A DNA stretch of 29,108 bases from an uncultured Pseudomonadota bacterium (GTDB taxonomy: Bacteria > Desulfobacterota_B > Binatia > UBA9968). The notes beneath the pieces are model-generated. The model had not been told where the DNA came from, did not search any database, and saw nothing but the letters and a program-made list of their open reading frames with translations. Every line of letters begins with the position of its first letter. The stretch's first letter is position 1. The position numbers and the translations under genes were made by a program. Below, piece by piece: positions 17,834-27,084 of the stretch. The stretch is taken from positions 1 to 29,108 of the forward strand of contig CAMLCX010000007.1 in the NCBI GenBank assembly GCA_946478635.1. Direction: 5' to 3'.

Positions 17834-18970
17834 CTATTGAACAGCCTCGAGGGAAACCTTGGCCTGCACCGTTTTGCCGTCGCGCAGCATGGAAATCGTC
17901 ACGACTTCGCCGATCTTGTATTTCTCCAGCAACAAGTACAGGTCATTGGGAGTGGCTACTTTTTTACCGTCGACGGTCGTAATGATATCGCCGAGACGCA
18001 AACGCCCGTCGGCATCGCGGCGGGTCGGTTGAATGCCGGCTTTTGAAGCTGCGCTACCCCTGACCACATCGACTACGAGCACACCCGTCACGCCCAGTCG
18101 CTGCGCGATTTGTTCGTCCGCGATTTGAATACCGAAACCCGGTCGGGTAACCCGTCCACTGCGGATCAATTCAGGAACGATTCGATTGACCGTGTCAACG
18201 GGAATGGCAAAGCCGATTCCCGCGGATGCGCCTGACGGGCTGTAAATCGCCGTATTGACCCCAATCAGCCGCCCGGCGCTATCGAGCAAAGGTCCTCCTG
18301 AGTTTCCCGGGTTAATGGCAGCATCCGACTGAATCACGCCCTGAATCGGCCGGCGTGTGACGGACTCGATCTCGCGATTGAGCGCGCTGATCACGCCGGT
18401 GGTTAAGGTTTGATCCAAGCCGAAGGGGTTGCCGATGGCAAACACGCTCTGTCCCACCTGCAAATCTTTGGAAGTTCCGATTGGGATGGGTTGGAGCCGA
18501 TTCGCCGGCGCGTCGATGCGCAGGACTGCGAGGTCTTTATCGGGGGCAGCCCCAACGACGCGAGCTTTCCAATTCGACTGGTCGGCGAGGGTCACCTGAG
18601 CGGCATCCGCATTCTGAATCACATGAAAATTTGTGATCACGTTGCCACTATGATCCCAAACGAAACCCGACCCGGTGCCCTGAGGAATCTGGTACAGATT
18701 CAGTGTGAAGAGATCTCGCTGCACGCCGATCGCAGTTATGTTCACCACCGCTGGCGAGGCCTGGCGAAACAACGCAATCGTGGATTTTTCATCATTGAGT
18801 AGTTCCCCTCGTGCGGTGACCGCCCGTGGCGCCGCGCGCGGGTCGTTGAGCGAGGCACTGCCGACCCAGGAATCACGAAGCAATACAGTGCCGAGTGCGG
18901 CAGATACAACAACAACCGCCAGATGAGTCCAAACGGAGCGTCGTGCTCTGGTCAAATTAATATTCGACAT
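17834..18970 (-). CDS. HtrA/DegP-like trypsin-type serine protease with PDZ domain
   Basis: 378 residues from ATG 18970; a TTG 45 bases further upstream is a less likely start. An N-terminal hydrophobic segment (about 16-31) gives a membrane anchor or signal. The catalytic triad is complete: H116 in NFHV, D146 in KDLAVLR and S224 in GNSGGPL. One PDZ domain (about 285-370) follows, as in DegS-like members. This family degrades misfolded envelope proteins, or cleaves signalling proteins. It is convergent with phoH (29-base gap, no clear terminator) and lies about 250 bases from the dnaJ-cbpM pair, on the same strand. No strong ribosome site is visible. Confidence 0.93.
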   Translation of the reverse strand: MSNINLTRARRSVWTHLAVVVVSAALGTVLLRDSWVGSASLNDPRAAPRAVTARGELLNDEKSTIALFRQASPAVVNITAIGVQRDLFTLNLYQIPQGTGSGFVWDHSGNVITNFHVIQNADAAQVTLADQSNWKARVVGAAPDKDLAVLRIDAPANRLQPIPIGTSKDLQVGQSVFAIGNPFGLDQTLTTGVISALNREIESVTRRPIQGVIQSDAAINPGNSGGPLLDSAGRLIGVNTAIYSPSGASAGIGFAIPVDTVNRIVPELIRSGRVTRPGFGIQIADEQIAQRLGVTGVLVVDVVRGSAASKAGIQPTRRDADGRLRLGDIITTVDGKKVATPNDLYLLLEKYKIGEVVTISMLRDGKTVQAKVSLEAVQ

Positions 18971-19214
18971 CCGTCTATTGGTTACTTGAGATAGGCAGCC
19001 AAACCAACCGTTCAAACCGCCGCTTTTTGTTCCAGTGCGTCATTCATACATAACATATCACGTCAGCGAACTTCCAAACCATACTAACAGGATACCGATG
19101 TTCTTAGAACTATACCGCTGGCAGAGGTTTGCGTAGGGACCGCCTGTTGACTGCCCATTGCGGGTGCTCTATGGGAACCTAGCCCGACCAACAGCTCCAC
19201 CAGCGAAGTTGAGA

Positions 19215-19517
19215 CTACGGACGGCCATCAAGTCGGCGCAAAATTACCGCAAGCTCGCGCCGCATGCTGATGATCTGCGCGCGCATGTGCAGCGCAACCT
19301 CGACCCCGGCAAGATTGACTCCCATTTCACGGACAAGAATTTGTGCCACGCGAATGCGGTCGACTTGCTCCAAGGGGTAACATTTGAGCCGTCGCCGCCG
19401 CACGGACTTGATCAGGTTTTCCTCCTCGAGAGCGCGAATGAATTCCGCGCTGACATCGCACACCGCCACGATGTCAGCCACGCGAAAATATTTTTTGTTC
19501 TTACTTTCGCGCTTCAT
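19215..19517 (-). CDS. MerR-like DnaJ modulator or HspR-type regulator (CbpM/HspR-like)
   Basis: 100 residues with a MerR-type winged-helix N-terminus: [21 protein letters not shown] (helix-turn-helix), then [31 protein letters not shown], followed by a helical tail with [18 protein letters not shown]. Two relatives fit: CbpM, which binds the J-domain of CbpA, and HspR, a repressor of dnaK/dnaJ-type operons. The ATG overlaps the dnaJ TGA (19514-19517), so the two are coupled; this adjacency supports a chaperone-linked role. I found no HspR-type CTTGAGT/ACTCAAG operator near the heat-shock genes, which favours the CbpM-like reading, but the sequence does not decide it. Confidence 0.8.
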   Translation of the reverse strand: MKRESKNKKYFRVADIVAVCDVSAEFIRALEEENLIKSVRRRRLKCYPLEQVDRIRVAQILVREMGVNLAGVEVALHMRAQIISMRRELAVILRRLDGRP

Positions 19518-20644
19518 AGAAGCACATCCTTGCGAACATCCTCGCCGTAGGCTTGTTCGAGCTTGTCGATCGCTTCTTTTTCAACGCCGTCTTTGGGAAC
19601 CCGCACCATCAGGCGCAAGTAGAGGTCTCCGGCCGTGTCCTGACCACGGGCCTGGACTCCTTTCCCTTTCACGCGCAAGCGCTGGCCGCTCTGAGCCGCA
19701 GCGGGAATTTTAACCTGTACGGTTCCCATCGGCGTCGGAACTCTCACGGTCGCGCCGTGGACCGCCTCGCCCACGGTGATCGGTAATTCTAGCGTAAGGT
19801 CGTTGCCGGATCGGCTGAACAAACGATGCGGACGCACCTCAGGAATGATGTAGAGGTTGCCCGGCGGCCCGCCGCGAACGCCGCTCGCACCCTTTCCCGG
19901 AACGCGAATCCGCTTGCCACTCTCGGCACCCGGAGGAATGTTGACGCGCACGCTCTCGGCGCGGGCGACGCGCCCGGAGCCGCGGCATGTGGCGCACTGG
20001 CTACCGGTCAGTTTTCCCTTGCCATTACACCTCGGGCAGGATTGGCGCAGCCCCACATTGCCTTGCCGGGTCTCTTTCCATCCCGTGCCATGGCACTCCT
20101 GGCACTGCTTGGCTTCCGCGTCGTCTATCGAGCCGCTGCCGTGGCAATCACTGCACGCCACCGGTCGCTGGATTGTAAAATTAGCTTGGAAGCCGCGCAC
20201 CGCGTCGAGAAAACTGATTTCCATTTGCGTTTCAATGTCCTCACCACGGCGCGCCTTCTTCGAAGAGGAGCCTCTGCCGCGAAACAAATCTCCCAGGCCG
20301 CCGAAACTCCCGAATAAATCACTCAAATCCTCTTCGGTGTAACTGGCAGCACCGCCGGTTTGCGCCGATTGTTCTTGCCATCTCTGGTAGGCCCGCGCCT
20401 GTTCCGGATCGAATCCCGGATTGAGACCGGCCTCGCCGAACTCGTCATAGCGCTTGCGTTTTTCGGGATCGCCGAGAACTTCGTGGGCAACCGAGAGTTC
20501 CTTGAATTTCTCCTCAGCAGCTTTGTTGCCGGGATTGATGTCGGGATGAAATTTACGCGCGAGCTTCCGATACGCCTTGCGAATGTCATCGGTGCTGGCG
20601 GACCGCTCGATCCCAAGGATCTTGTAGTAGTCCTTTTTCTCCAT
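19514..20644 (-). CDS. dnaJ: Chaperone DnaJ with four CxxCxGxG zinc motifs
   Basis: 376 residues. The J-domain (1-70) contains HPD at 33-35. A Gly/Phe-rich region (about 111-125) follows, then the zinc region with C164/C167, C181/C184, C203/C206 and C217/C220, each followed by the Gly residues of the motif. The C-terminal substrate-binding domain is complete ([20 protein letters not shown]). It delivers clients to DnaK and stimulates its ATPase. No dnaK or grpE is in the window. The gene is followed by the overlapping MerR-like gene. There is no convincing ribosome site just before ATG, and the promoter candidate implies a nearly leaderless transcript. Confidence 0.97.
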   Translation of the reverse strand: MEKKDYYKILGIERSASTDDIRKAYRKLARKFHPDINPGNKAAEEKFKELSVAHEVLGDPEKRKRYDEFGEAGLNPGFDPEQARAYQRWQEQSAQTGGAASYTEEDLSDLFGSFGGLGDLFRGRGSSSKKARRGEDIETQMEISFLDAVRGFQANFTIQRPVACSDCHGSGSIDDAEAKQCQECHGTGWKETRQGNVGLRQSCPRCNGKGKLTGSQCATCRGSGRVARAESVRVNIPPGAESGKRIRVPGKGASGVRGGPPGNLYIIPEVRPHRLFSRSGNDLTLELPITVGEAVHGATVRVPTPMGTVQVKIPAAAQSGQRLRVKGKGVQARGQDTAGDLYLRLMVRVPKDGVEKEAIDKLEQAYGEDVRKDVLL

Positions 20645-20650
20645 CTACGT

Positions 20651-20679
20651 AATTTGGGACTCCACACGGGCCTTGTCAA
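20651..20679 (-). promoter_or_regulatory. Candidate promoter for dnaJ giving a near-leaderless transcript
   Basis: On the minus strand, a perfect TTGACA (20674-20679) is followed after 17 bases by CAAATT (20651-20656, three of six matches). Start of transcription would fall at or next to the ATG at 20644. The -35 is convincing, the -10 is weak. Confidence 0.4.
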
Positions 20680-20763
20680 CCATAGAGACAGCCTGATGAC
20701 CCGCGGAAGCGCCTCTGTGAGAAAAAATTGAAAACTCGAATAGTTGCCCGTAAGCTGCAGGTC

Positions 20764-20800
20764 AAAAAAAAGGCGCCGGATAATTCCGGCGCCTTTTTTC
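20764..20800 (-). terminator. Strong intrinsic terminator after groEL
   Basis: A perfect 9-bp stem GGCGCCGGA (20772-20780) pairs with TCCGGCGCC (20785-20793) around the four-base loop TAAT. On the minus strand a run of seven T (from 20770 to 20764) follows the stem. A T-run of six on the plus side makes it bidirectional in form, but the neighbouring genes on both sides are on the minus strand. It lies about 27 bases after the groEL stop. Confidence 0.93.
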
Positions 20801-20819
20801 GATTGCGATGGCTAACCGT

Positions 20820-22454
<1,635 letters not shown>

Positions 22455-22745
22455 TTATTCAACAACTCCGAGGATATCATCCTCGCGCATGATCAGATGC
22501 TCCTCGCCGTCGAGTTTAATCTCCGTACCGGAGTATTTCCCAAATAGAATTTTGTCGCCTGATTTCACGCCCAGAGGTATTAGTTTACCGTCTTCATACT
22601 TGCCCGGACCGACCGCGACCACCTTTCCCTCCTGCGGTTTTTCCTTGGCCGTATCCGGTATGATGATACCTCCCTTAGTTTTCTCTTCCTCCGCAATGCG
22701 CTTAACAATCACCCTATCGTGTAGGGGACGAATCTTTGTCGCCAT
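22455..22745 (-). CDS. groES: Co-chaperonin GroES (10 kDa)
   Basis: 96 residues, normal length. [36 protein letters not shown] includes the mobile loop (about residues 16-32) that contacts GroEL, and the roof loop follows. It caps the GroEL ring. GGGAGG lies 7 bases upstream of the ATG. It is the first gene of the groES-groEL pair. No CIRCE inverted repeat is visible upstream; instead a GATC-centred inverted repeat overlaps the likely promoter. Confidence 0.98.
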   Translation of the reverse strand: MATKIRPLHDRVIVKRIAEEEKTKGGIIIPDTAKEKPQEGKVVAVGPGKYEDGKLIPLGVKSGDKILFGKYSGTEIKLDGEEHLIMREDDILGVVE

Positions 22746-22804
22746 AGCACCCTCCCGAAATAAAACGTAGATTTAGATTCCTGCTCAGCAGGTTGGATGC
22801 GCCA

Positions 22805-22832
22805 AATTTAATCCCCGATCCTAGATCGTCAA
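22805..22832 (-). promoter_or_regulatory. Candidate groESL promoter
   Basis: Minus strand: TTGACG (22827-22832, five of six) and TAAATT (22805-22810, four of six), separated by 16 bases. The start would be about 52 bases before the groES ATG. The arrangement is housekeeping-type; I do not see a clear heat-shock sigma-32 pattern. Confidence 0.45.
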
Positions 22833-22836
22833 GGGG
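22813..22836. repeat. Imperfect inverted repeat overlapping the groESL promoter
   Basis: CGATC (22816-22820) and GATCG (22824-22828) are inverted around CTA, and the flanks are CCCC (22813-22816) and GGGG (22833-22836). The repeat covers the -35 element and most of the spacer, a position suited to a repressor operator. It is not a CIRCE element. Confidence 0.35.
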
Positions 22837-22883
22837 TCAATGAAAAATTTCTGTCGCTTTTTTTCAGTCCGAAGACCGAATCA

Positions 22884-23249
22884 TCACTTGTATGGGGGAA
22901 CCGCCAGGCTGCGGATGTAGGCAACGACATCACGCACCTGCTTTTCATTTAATGAAGAACCCCAAGCAGGCATAAACGCCGATTTACCCATGCCGCCACC
23001 CCCTTTGGTAATGACGTCAACCAAGTACTGGTCGGTCAATTGGTTCATCGTCGCCCCTTCGGTGTGGTCCTTCGGCTTTACGGGTAACGACCCCGCGGCC
23101 ACACCGTCTCCCCTACCTCGATCGCCATGACAACTGGCACAGTATGAGCCATACAATTTCTTGCCTTCAGCTTGATTTTGCGACCAAGCCGTGGAGCCCA
23201 CCGCAGTCGTCCCGAAGAGAATCAGCACAAAAAGGATAGGAATTTTCAT
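22884..23249 (-). CDS. Exported monohaem cytochrome c
   Basis: 121 residues. The signal peptide (about 1-22) is followed by the haem-binding CASCH (37-41) and H41 as proximal ligand; M93 in FMPAWG is the likely distal ligand. The layout CxxCH...M...VRDVVAYIRSL is class I cytochrome c (cytochrome c6/c551 type). It would be a periplasmic or membrane-side electron carrier. GGGAGG lies about 10 bases before ATG 23249, a good ribosome site. The gene is divergent from a GST-like gene across a 152-base gap. Partner reductase or oxidase is not in the window; only the SCO protein at the far left suggests a respiratory link. Confidence 0.93.
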   Translation of the reverse strand: MKIPILFVLILFGTTAVGSTAWSQNQAEGKKLYGSYCASCHGDRGRGDGVAAGSLPVKPKDHTEGATMNQLTDQYLVDVITKGGGGMGKSAFMPAWGSSLNEKQVRDVVAYIRSLAVPPYK

Positions 23250-23401
23250 TGAGATTGAACCTCCCGCTTTCTAATTCCGGTCTTTCCCTATCAAAAATTG
23301 CGGCAAACTGACAGAGTCGCGGCAGGCGTTTTGCGCACTATCCATTCACCAAAAACGGTGATAAGAAACGAGAAAATATTTCTAATCCGGGGGCTGGGAG
23401 C

Positions 23402-24022
23402 ATGATCAAAATCTGGGGTAGAACGGACTCATCCAACGTGCAAAAAGTGCTTTGGTGCTGCGGTGAACTCGGCGTGGAATTTGAACGGGTCGATTGGGGC
23501 GGAAAATTTGGCGGCAACGACGAGAAAGCTTATCGCGAGATGAATCCCAATGGTCTCGTGCCAACCATCAAAGACGGCGACTTTATTCTTTGGGAATCGA
23601 ACAGCGTCATGCGTTATCTCAACGCGAAATACGGTGCCGGTAAGCTCCTGCCACAGAATCCCGAGGGGCTCGGTAATGCCAATCGTTGGATGGATTGGCA
23701 GCTTTCAACCTTCAATGCCGCGATCGTGCCGCTATTCTGGAACTTGATCCGCACTCCCGAGGAAAAGCGCGACCCCAAAGTCGTTCAAGCCGCTTTGGAG
23801 AAAACCACCAGAGCCTGGCAGACCGTCGAAAACCAGTTGGCCAAAACCCGTTACCTGGGTGGTGAGGAATTTTCCTTAGGGGACATCCCGCTCGGCGTAT
23901 GGGCTTATCGCTGGTTTAATCTACCGACAGAGCGGCCGAATTTTCCTAACATCCGCGACTGGTATGAACGGCTCAAGCAACGCAAGCCCTACCAGACTCA
24001 TATAATGATCCCGCTTAGTTAA
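23402..24022 (+). CDS. Glutathione S-transferase family protein
   Basis: 206 residues with a thioredoxin-like N-terminal GST domain: KIWGRTDSSNVQKVLWCCGELG (residues 3-24) places Ser/Cys near the position of the catalytic residue, then MNPNGLVPTI and LWESNSVMRYL, the glutathione-binding segments. The C-terminal all-helical domain includes LATKTRYLGGEEFSLGDIPLGV-like spacing, read here as TRYLGGEEFSLGDIPLGVW. The family conjugates glutathione or reduces small molecules; substrates cannot be deduced. A purine-rich GGGGG/GGGAG stretch lies right before ATG 23402. It is convergent with the regulator gene, 33 bases away. Confidence 0.9.
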   Translation: MIKIWGRTDSSNVQKVLWCCGELGVEFERVDWGGKFGGNDEKAYREMNPNGLVPTIKDGDFILWESNSVMRYLNAKYGAGKLLPQNPEGLGNANRWMDWQLSTFNAAIVPLFWNLIRTPEEKRDPKVVQAALEKTTRAWQTVENQLAKTRYLGGEEFSLGDIPLGVWAYRWFNLPTERPNFPNIRDWYERLKQRKPYQTHIMIPLS

Positions 24023-24055
24023 TTCGGCATTACCAATTCGTGCGGCGGCCAACCG

Positions 24056-25474
24056 CTAAGTCTCGGCAATCGCAGCAGGCGCTTTCAAATTGAACTTTTC
24101 AATCCGATAGCGCAGCGTCTCGCGAGACAGCCCAAGCAGCTGCGCTGCTTTAGTGCGGTTCCATCCGGTTCGACCAAGGACATTCTCAATGATCGATCGC
24201 TCCAGTTCGTCGAGCACGACTCCCTTGGCAAGATCAATCGTCAGAGTACTGTCGGCGCTCCTAATTCCGCTCGGTGCATTCGGGCTTTGGGCGGTCAGCG
24301 CCAGGTCACTCGGCTCGATGGTATTACCCGCTTTCAAAAGCACCGCCCGTTCCATGACGTTACTCAACTCGCGCACATTACCGGGCCAGGCGTAATTCGC
24401 CACGACAGATTTTGCCGACTCCGAAAGATGCTTTTCACCACGATTGTAGCGTCGCGTATGGAGCCCGACAAAATGATTGGCCAAGAGCACCGGATCATCG
24501 CCGCGCTCGCGCAGTGGCGGCAAATGGACCTCCAGGATCTTTAGACGGTAATAAAGATCTTCGCGAAAGGATTTTTCTTGAATCGCTTGTTCGAGCGGCT
24601 GATTCGTCGCGGCCACAAGGGATACGTCAAAGTGGCGGCTTTGCACGCTGCCGAGACGGCGCACTGATTTCTCTTCGATGGCCTTGAGAAGCTTCGCCTG
24701 CAAACTCAAATTCAAGGAGCCCATTTCATCGAGAAATAATGTTCCGCCATCAGCGGCTTCGAACAAACCGATCTTGGCCGTTTTGGCGTCCGTAAACGCG
24801 CCTTTTTCATAACCGAACAACTCGGCTTCGAGCAGATTGTCGGGAATCGCGGCGCAGTTGATTTCGACAAACGGCTTTTTCACGCGCGGGCTCTTTTCAT
24901 GGATCGAGCGCGCCACCAGTTCCTTGCCGGTGCCCGTTTCACCCGTGATGAGAATCGAGGGAGCTTCTTTCCCCGATGTGGCTTCGATCGCGGCGATTTG
25001 TTCGATCAGTCGCTTTACGCGCATAATCTCGTTCGACTGGCCGACGATTTCCCTGCTTGGGTTCTCGTGATCGACGCGGGAGCGAAGATAATCCAACTCC
25101 TGACTTTGCCGCACCGAGTGAAGCGCCTTGTTGACGACGAGGCGAAGCTCTTCAAGATCGAGGGGCTTGCTCAAATAGTCGAAAGCGCCGACCTTCATCG
25201 CTTCAACGGCCCCTTCCACAGAGCCGTGCGCGGTCAGAATAATAACCTCTATTTCCGGCCGGCCTTCTTTAATTCTACGCAACACTTCCAGCCCATCCAT
25301 GCGCGGCAAGCGGTAATCGAGAACCACGATGTCGGGCGGTTCCCGATCGATGACTTTGAGCGCCTCCTCGCCGGAGGATTTGATGTTCACGGCATAACCA
25401 TGACGGCCCAAATAGTCACCCATCGCACCGGCCAGCACCTGTTCGTCATCGACGACGAGAACCGTATTGGTCAT
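24056..25474 (-). CDS. NtrC-family sigma-54-dependent response regulator
   Basis: 472 residues in the classic three-domain order. The receiver (1-120) has acidic D9/D10, phospho-acceptor D53 in VVLDYRLPRMDG and K102 in SKPLD. The AAA+ domain has Walker A GETGTGKE at 177-184, the sigma-54 contact loop read as GAFTDA (224-229) rather than the common GAFTGA, and Walker B TLFLDEMGSL. A Fis-type HTH ends the protein (NRTKAAQLLGLSRETLRYRI). It is expected to activate sigma-54 RNA polymerase after phosphorylation. It starts 7 bases after the kinase gene, so the two are a two-component pair. A near-consensus sigma-54 promoter sits about 3.2 kb upstream on the same strand (28689-28704). Confidence 0.96.
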   Translation of the reverse strand: MTNTVLVVDDEQVLAGAMGDYLGRHGYAVNIKSSGEEALKVIDREPPDIVVLDYRLPRMDGLEVLRRIKEGRPEIEVIILTAHGSVEGAVEAMKVGAFDYLSKPLDLEELRLVVNKALHSVRQSQELDYLRSRVDHENPSREIVGQSNEIMRVKRLIEQIAAIEATSGKEAPSILITGETGTGKELVARSIHEKSPRVKKPFVEINCAAIPDNLLEAELFGYEKGAFTDAKTAKIGLFEAADGGTLFLDEMGSLNLSLQAKLLKAIEEKSVRRLGSVQSRHFDVSLVAATNQPLEQAIQEKSFREDLYYRLKILEVHLPPLRERGDDPVLLANHFVGLHTRRYNRGEKHLSESAKSVVANYAWPGNVRELSNVMERAVLLKAGNTIEPSDLALTAQSPNAPSGIRSADSTLTIDLAKGVVLDELERSIIENVLGRTGWNRTKAAQLLGLSRETLRYRIEKFNLKAPAAIAET

Positions 25475-25481
25475 GAAGGTC

Positions 25482-26930
25482 TCAGTTGAGGGTCTGCAAT
25501 TCGAAGGTCACTTCGATCCTTGCCCCGCCTGCCGGCGCTTCGGCGATCTTTATTGTTCCGCCGTTGCGCTCGACAAATTTCTTTGCCAGGGGCAAACCCA
25601 AACCCGTGCCGTGGGACTTGGTGGTAAAAAAAGGCTCAAAAACGTCCTGGTGATTTTCGCTTGGAATTCCGTCGCCGGTATCTTCGATGGAGACTTGAAC
25701 GTGTTTTTTGTTGCCGTTGGGCTCGGCAAGTTTGGTTAATATTCTGACACTCCCGCCAGGCGGGGTCGCTTCGAGAGCATTGGTAATGAGTCCCATGAAT
25801 GCTTGCTCCACGTGATTTGCGTCGAGCTTGATGCGCGGCAAATCGGTCGCGAGATCGAGTTGCGCCCCGATGCCGGCATCGGAGAAACGCGGCTTCAGGG
25901 TGTCAACGATATTGCGAAGCAACAGGTTTACGTCGACGACGACCGGGTGAGGCTCCATGGGCTTGGCAAAATTGAGCAACCCTTGCATGCGCTTCTGGAC
26001 TCGATCGACCTGTTGCATGATGCTCCGCAGGTTGGCTTTCATCTTCTGGCCCGCTTCTGACCCACCTACCGAATCGGCATCCAGCATGGCGACCTGTGCC
26101 GCGGCGCGAATCGACGAGAGCGGATTGCCGATTCCATGCGCTACCGCCCCGGCCATTTCGCCGATCGCCGCCATGCGCTGCGAGACAACCAATTCCGACT
26201 GTATCTTAAGCAGATTTTCCTGTTGCTCGTTGATTTTCCGAGCTGCTTGCCGGACAATCGCAAAGAGCGTGACGTACAACAGCACCCCGCCGCCGAGCGC
26301 TCCCAACAAGACCACCATGCGCGCTCGGCGAATGTCCACGTAAATCGAATCGGCGCGCTTATAAGTCTCAAACACCCCGAGAAGCTCGCGCTGATCCGAA
26401 TAGATCGGCACATAAACTTCGACCGCTCGCTGCGCCGCGTCTTGCTCAAAAACATTCTCCCGCTTGCTGAGTGAGCTTACGTCCGCAACGATTTCCCCCC
26501 GCAGCGCTTGCTGAAGCTCGTCGTTGTCGGCAAATACCTGCCCCACCAATCGTTTGTCGTCGGACCAGAGCACGACACCTTTCGGGTTGTAAACTTTGAA
26601 ACGAACAATATCCGGTGAAAGACGCATATGGTCGAGCAAAGCCGCGAACTTGTGCCCGACGGATTTGCGATCTTCCGCCTTAAAATCATATGCCTCTAAA
26701 AACTTTCTGACATCAGCGCGCACGATCTGCGCCGTAGTTTCCCACTCCCGCTGAAGAATTTGACTGATCAAATAATTGGACACGATAAACCACAACGCCA
26801 CGGTCATGGCGGCGATACAGAAAAAACTGTAAGCGCCAAACTTTGCCGTGAGACCGGCTTGGGATAAGGGCCACGAAATCGCAACTCGTCCTAATTTCAT
26901 GCGCATTGGAGTCAGAGCCAAATTGTCCAT
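25482..26930 (-). CDS. Membrane sensor histidine kinase
   Basis: 482 residues. Transmembrane helices at about 31-57 and 205-226 enclose an extracytoplasmic sensor domain of roughly 145 residues with no recognised ligand motif (PAS/Cache-like in size; it contains FKVYNPKGVVLWSD and the segment EVYVPIYSDQRELLGVFETY typical of such sensors). The cytoplasmic part has the dimerisation helix with H265 in VAHGIGNPLSSI, the N-box (HVEQAFMGLITNALEA), then the G boxes DTGDGIP and GTGLGLP. The kinase core is complete. It should phosphorylate the regulator encoded 7 bases downstream. There is no strong ribosome site before ATG 26930. A 154-base gap separates it from the upstream HEAT gene on the same strand. 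Confidence 0.95.
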   Translation of the reverse strand: MDNLALTPMRMKLGRVAISWPLSQAGLTAKFGAYSFFCIAAMTVALWFIVSNYLISQILQREWETTAQIVRADVRKFLEAYDFKAEDRKSVGHKFAALLDHMRLSPDIVRFKVYNPKGVVLWSDDKRLVGQVFADNDELQQALRGEIVADVSSLSKRENVFEQDAAQRAVEVYVPIYSDQRELLGVFETYKRADSIYVDIRRARMVVLLGALGGGVLLYVTLFAIVRQAARKINEQQENLLKIQSELVVSQRMAAIGEMAGAVAHGIGNPLSSIRAAAQVAMLDADSVGGSEAGQKMKANLRSIMQQVDRVQKRMQGLLNFAKPMEPHPVVVDVNLLLRNIVDTLKPRFSDAGIGAQLDLATDLPRIKLDANHVEQAFMGLITNALEATPPGGSVRILTKLAEPNGNKKHVQVSIEDTGDGIPSENHQDVFEPFFTTKSHGTGLGLPLAKKFVERNGGTIKIAEAPAGGARIEVTFELQTLN

Positions 26931-27084
26931 GACGCTACCATTAGCCCGAGTTGTGGGTCAACGACTGCTTGATCGCCGGATTAAAGATTGGTTAACCGGG
27001 TTAGAGGGCGCTCATGCTTCGCCGGCAAGAATAAGCGACACAAAACGCAAGAGCGCCGTGCCGAGGTGCACTTGATTTACCCGA

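Noticed and set aside
19119..19133. Sigma-54-like element TGGCAGAGGTTTGC on the plus strand
   Set aside because: GG and GC are nine bases apart, not ten, and no plus-strand gene follows.
19016..19214. Searched for a gene, tRNA or small RNA between the HtrA-like protease and the MerR-like gene
   Set aside because: No credible coding frame, cloverleaf or terminator found; it presumably holds the protease promoter, which I could not define.
23346..23361. TCACC-AAAAAC-GGTGA inverted repeat before the GST-like gene
   Set aside because: Only 5-bp arms; such repeats arise by chance and no promoter elements align with it clearly.
27041..27066. Sigma-54-like GGCAC...TTGC on the minus strand upstream of the kinase gene
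   Set aside because: Spacing between GG and GC is 12 bases, too long for a sigma-54 promoter.
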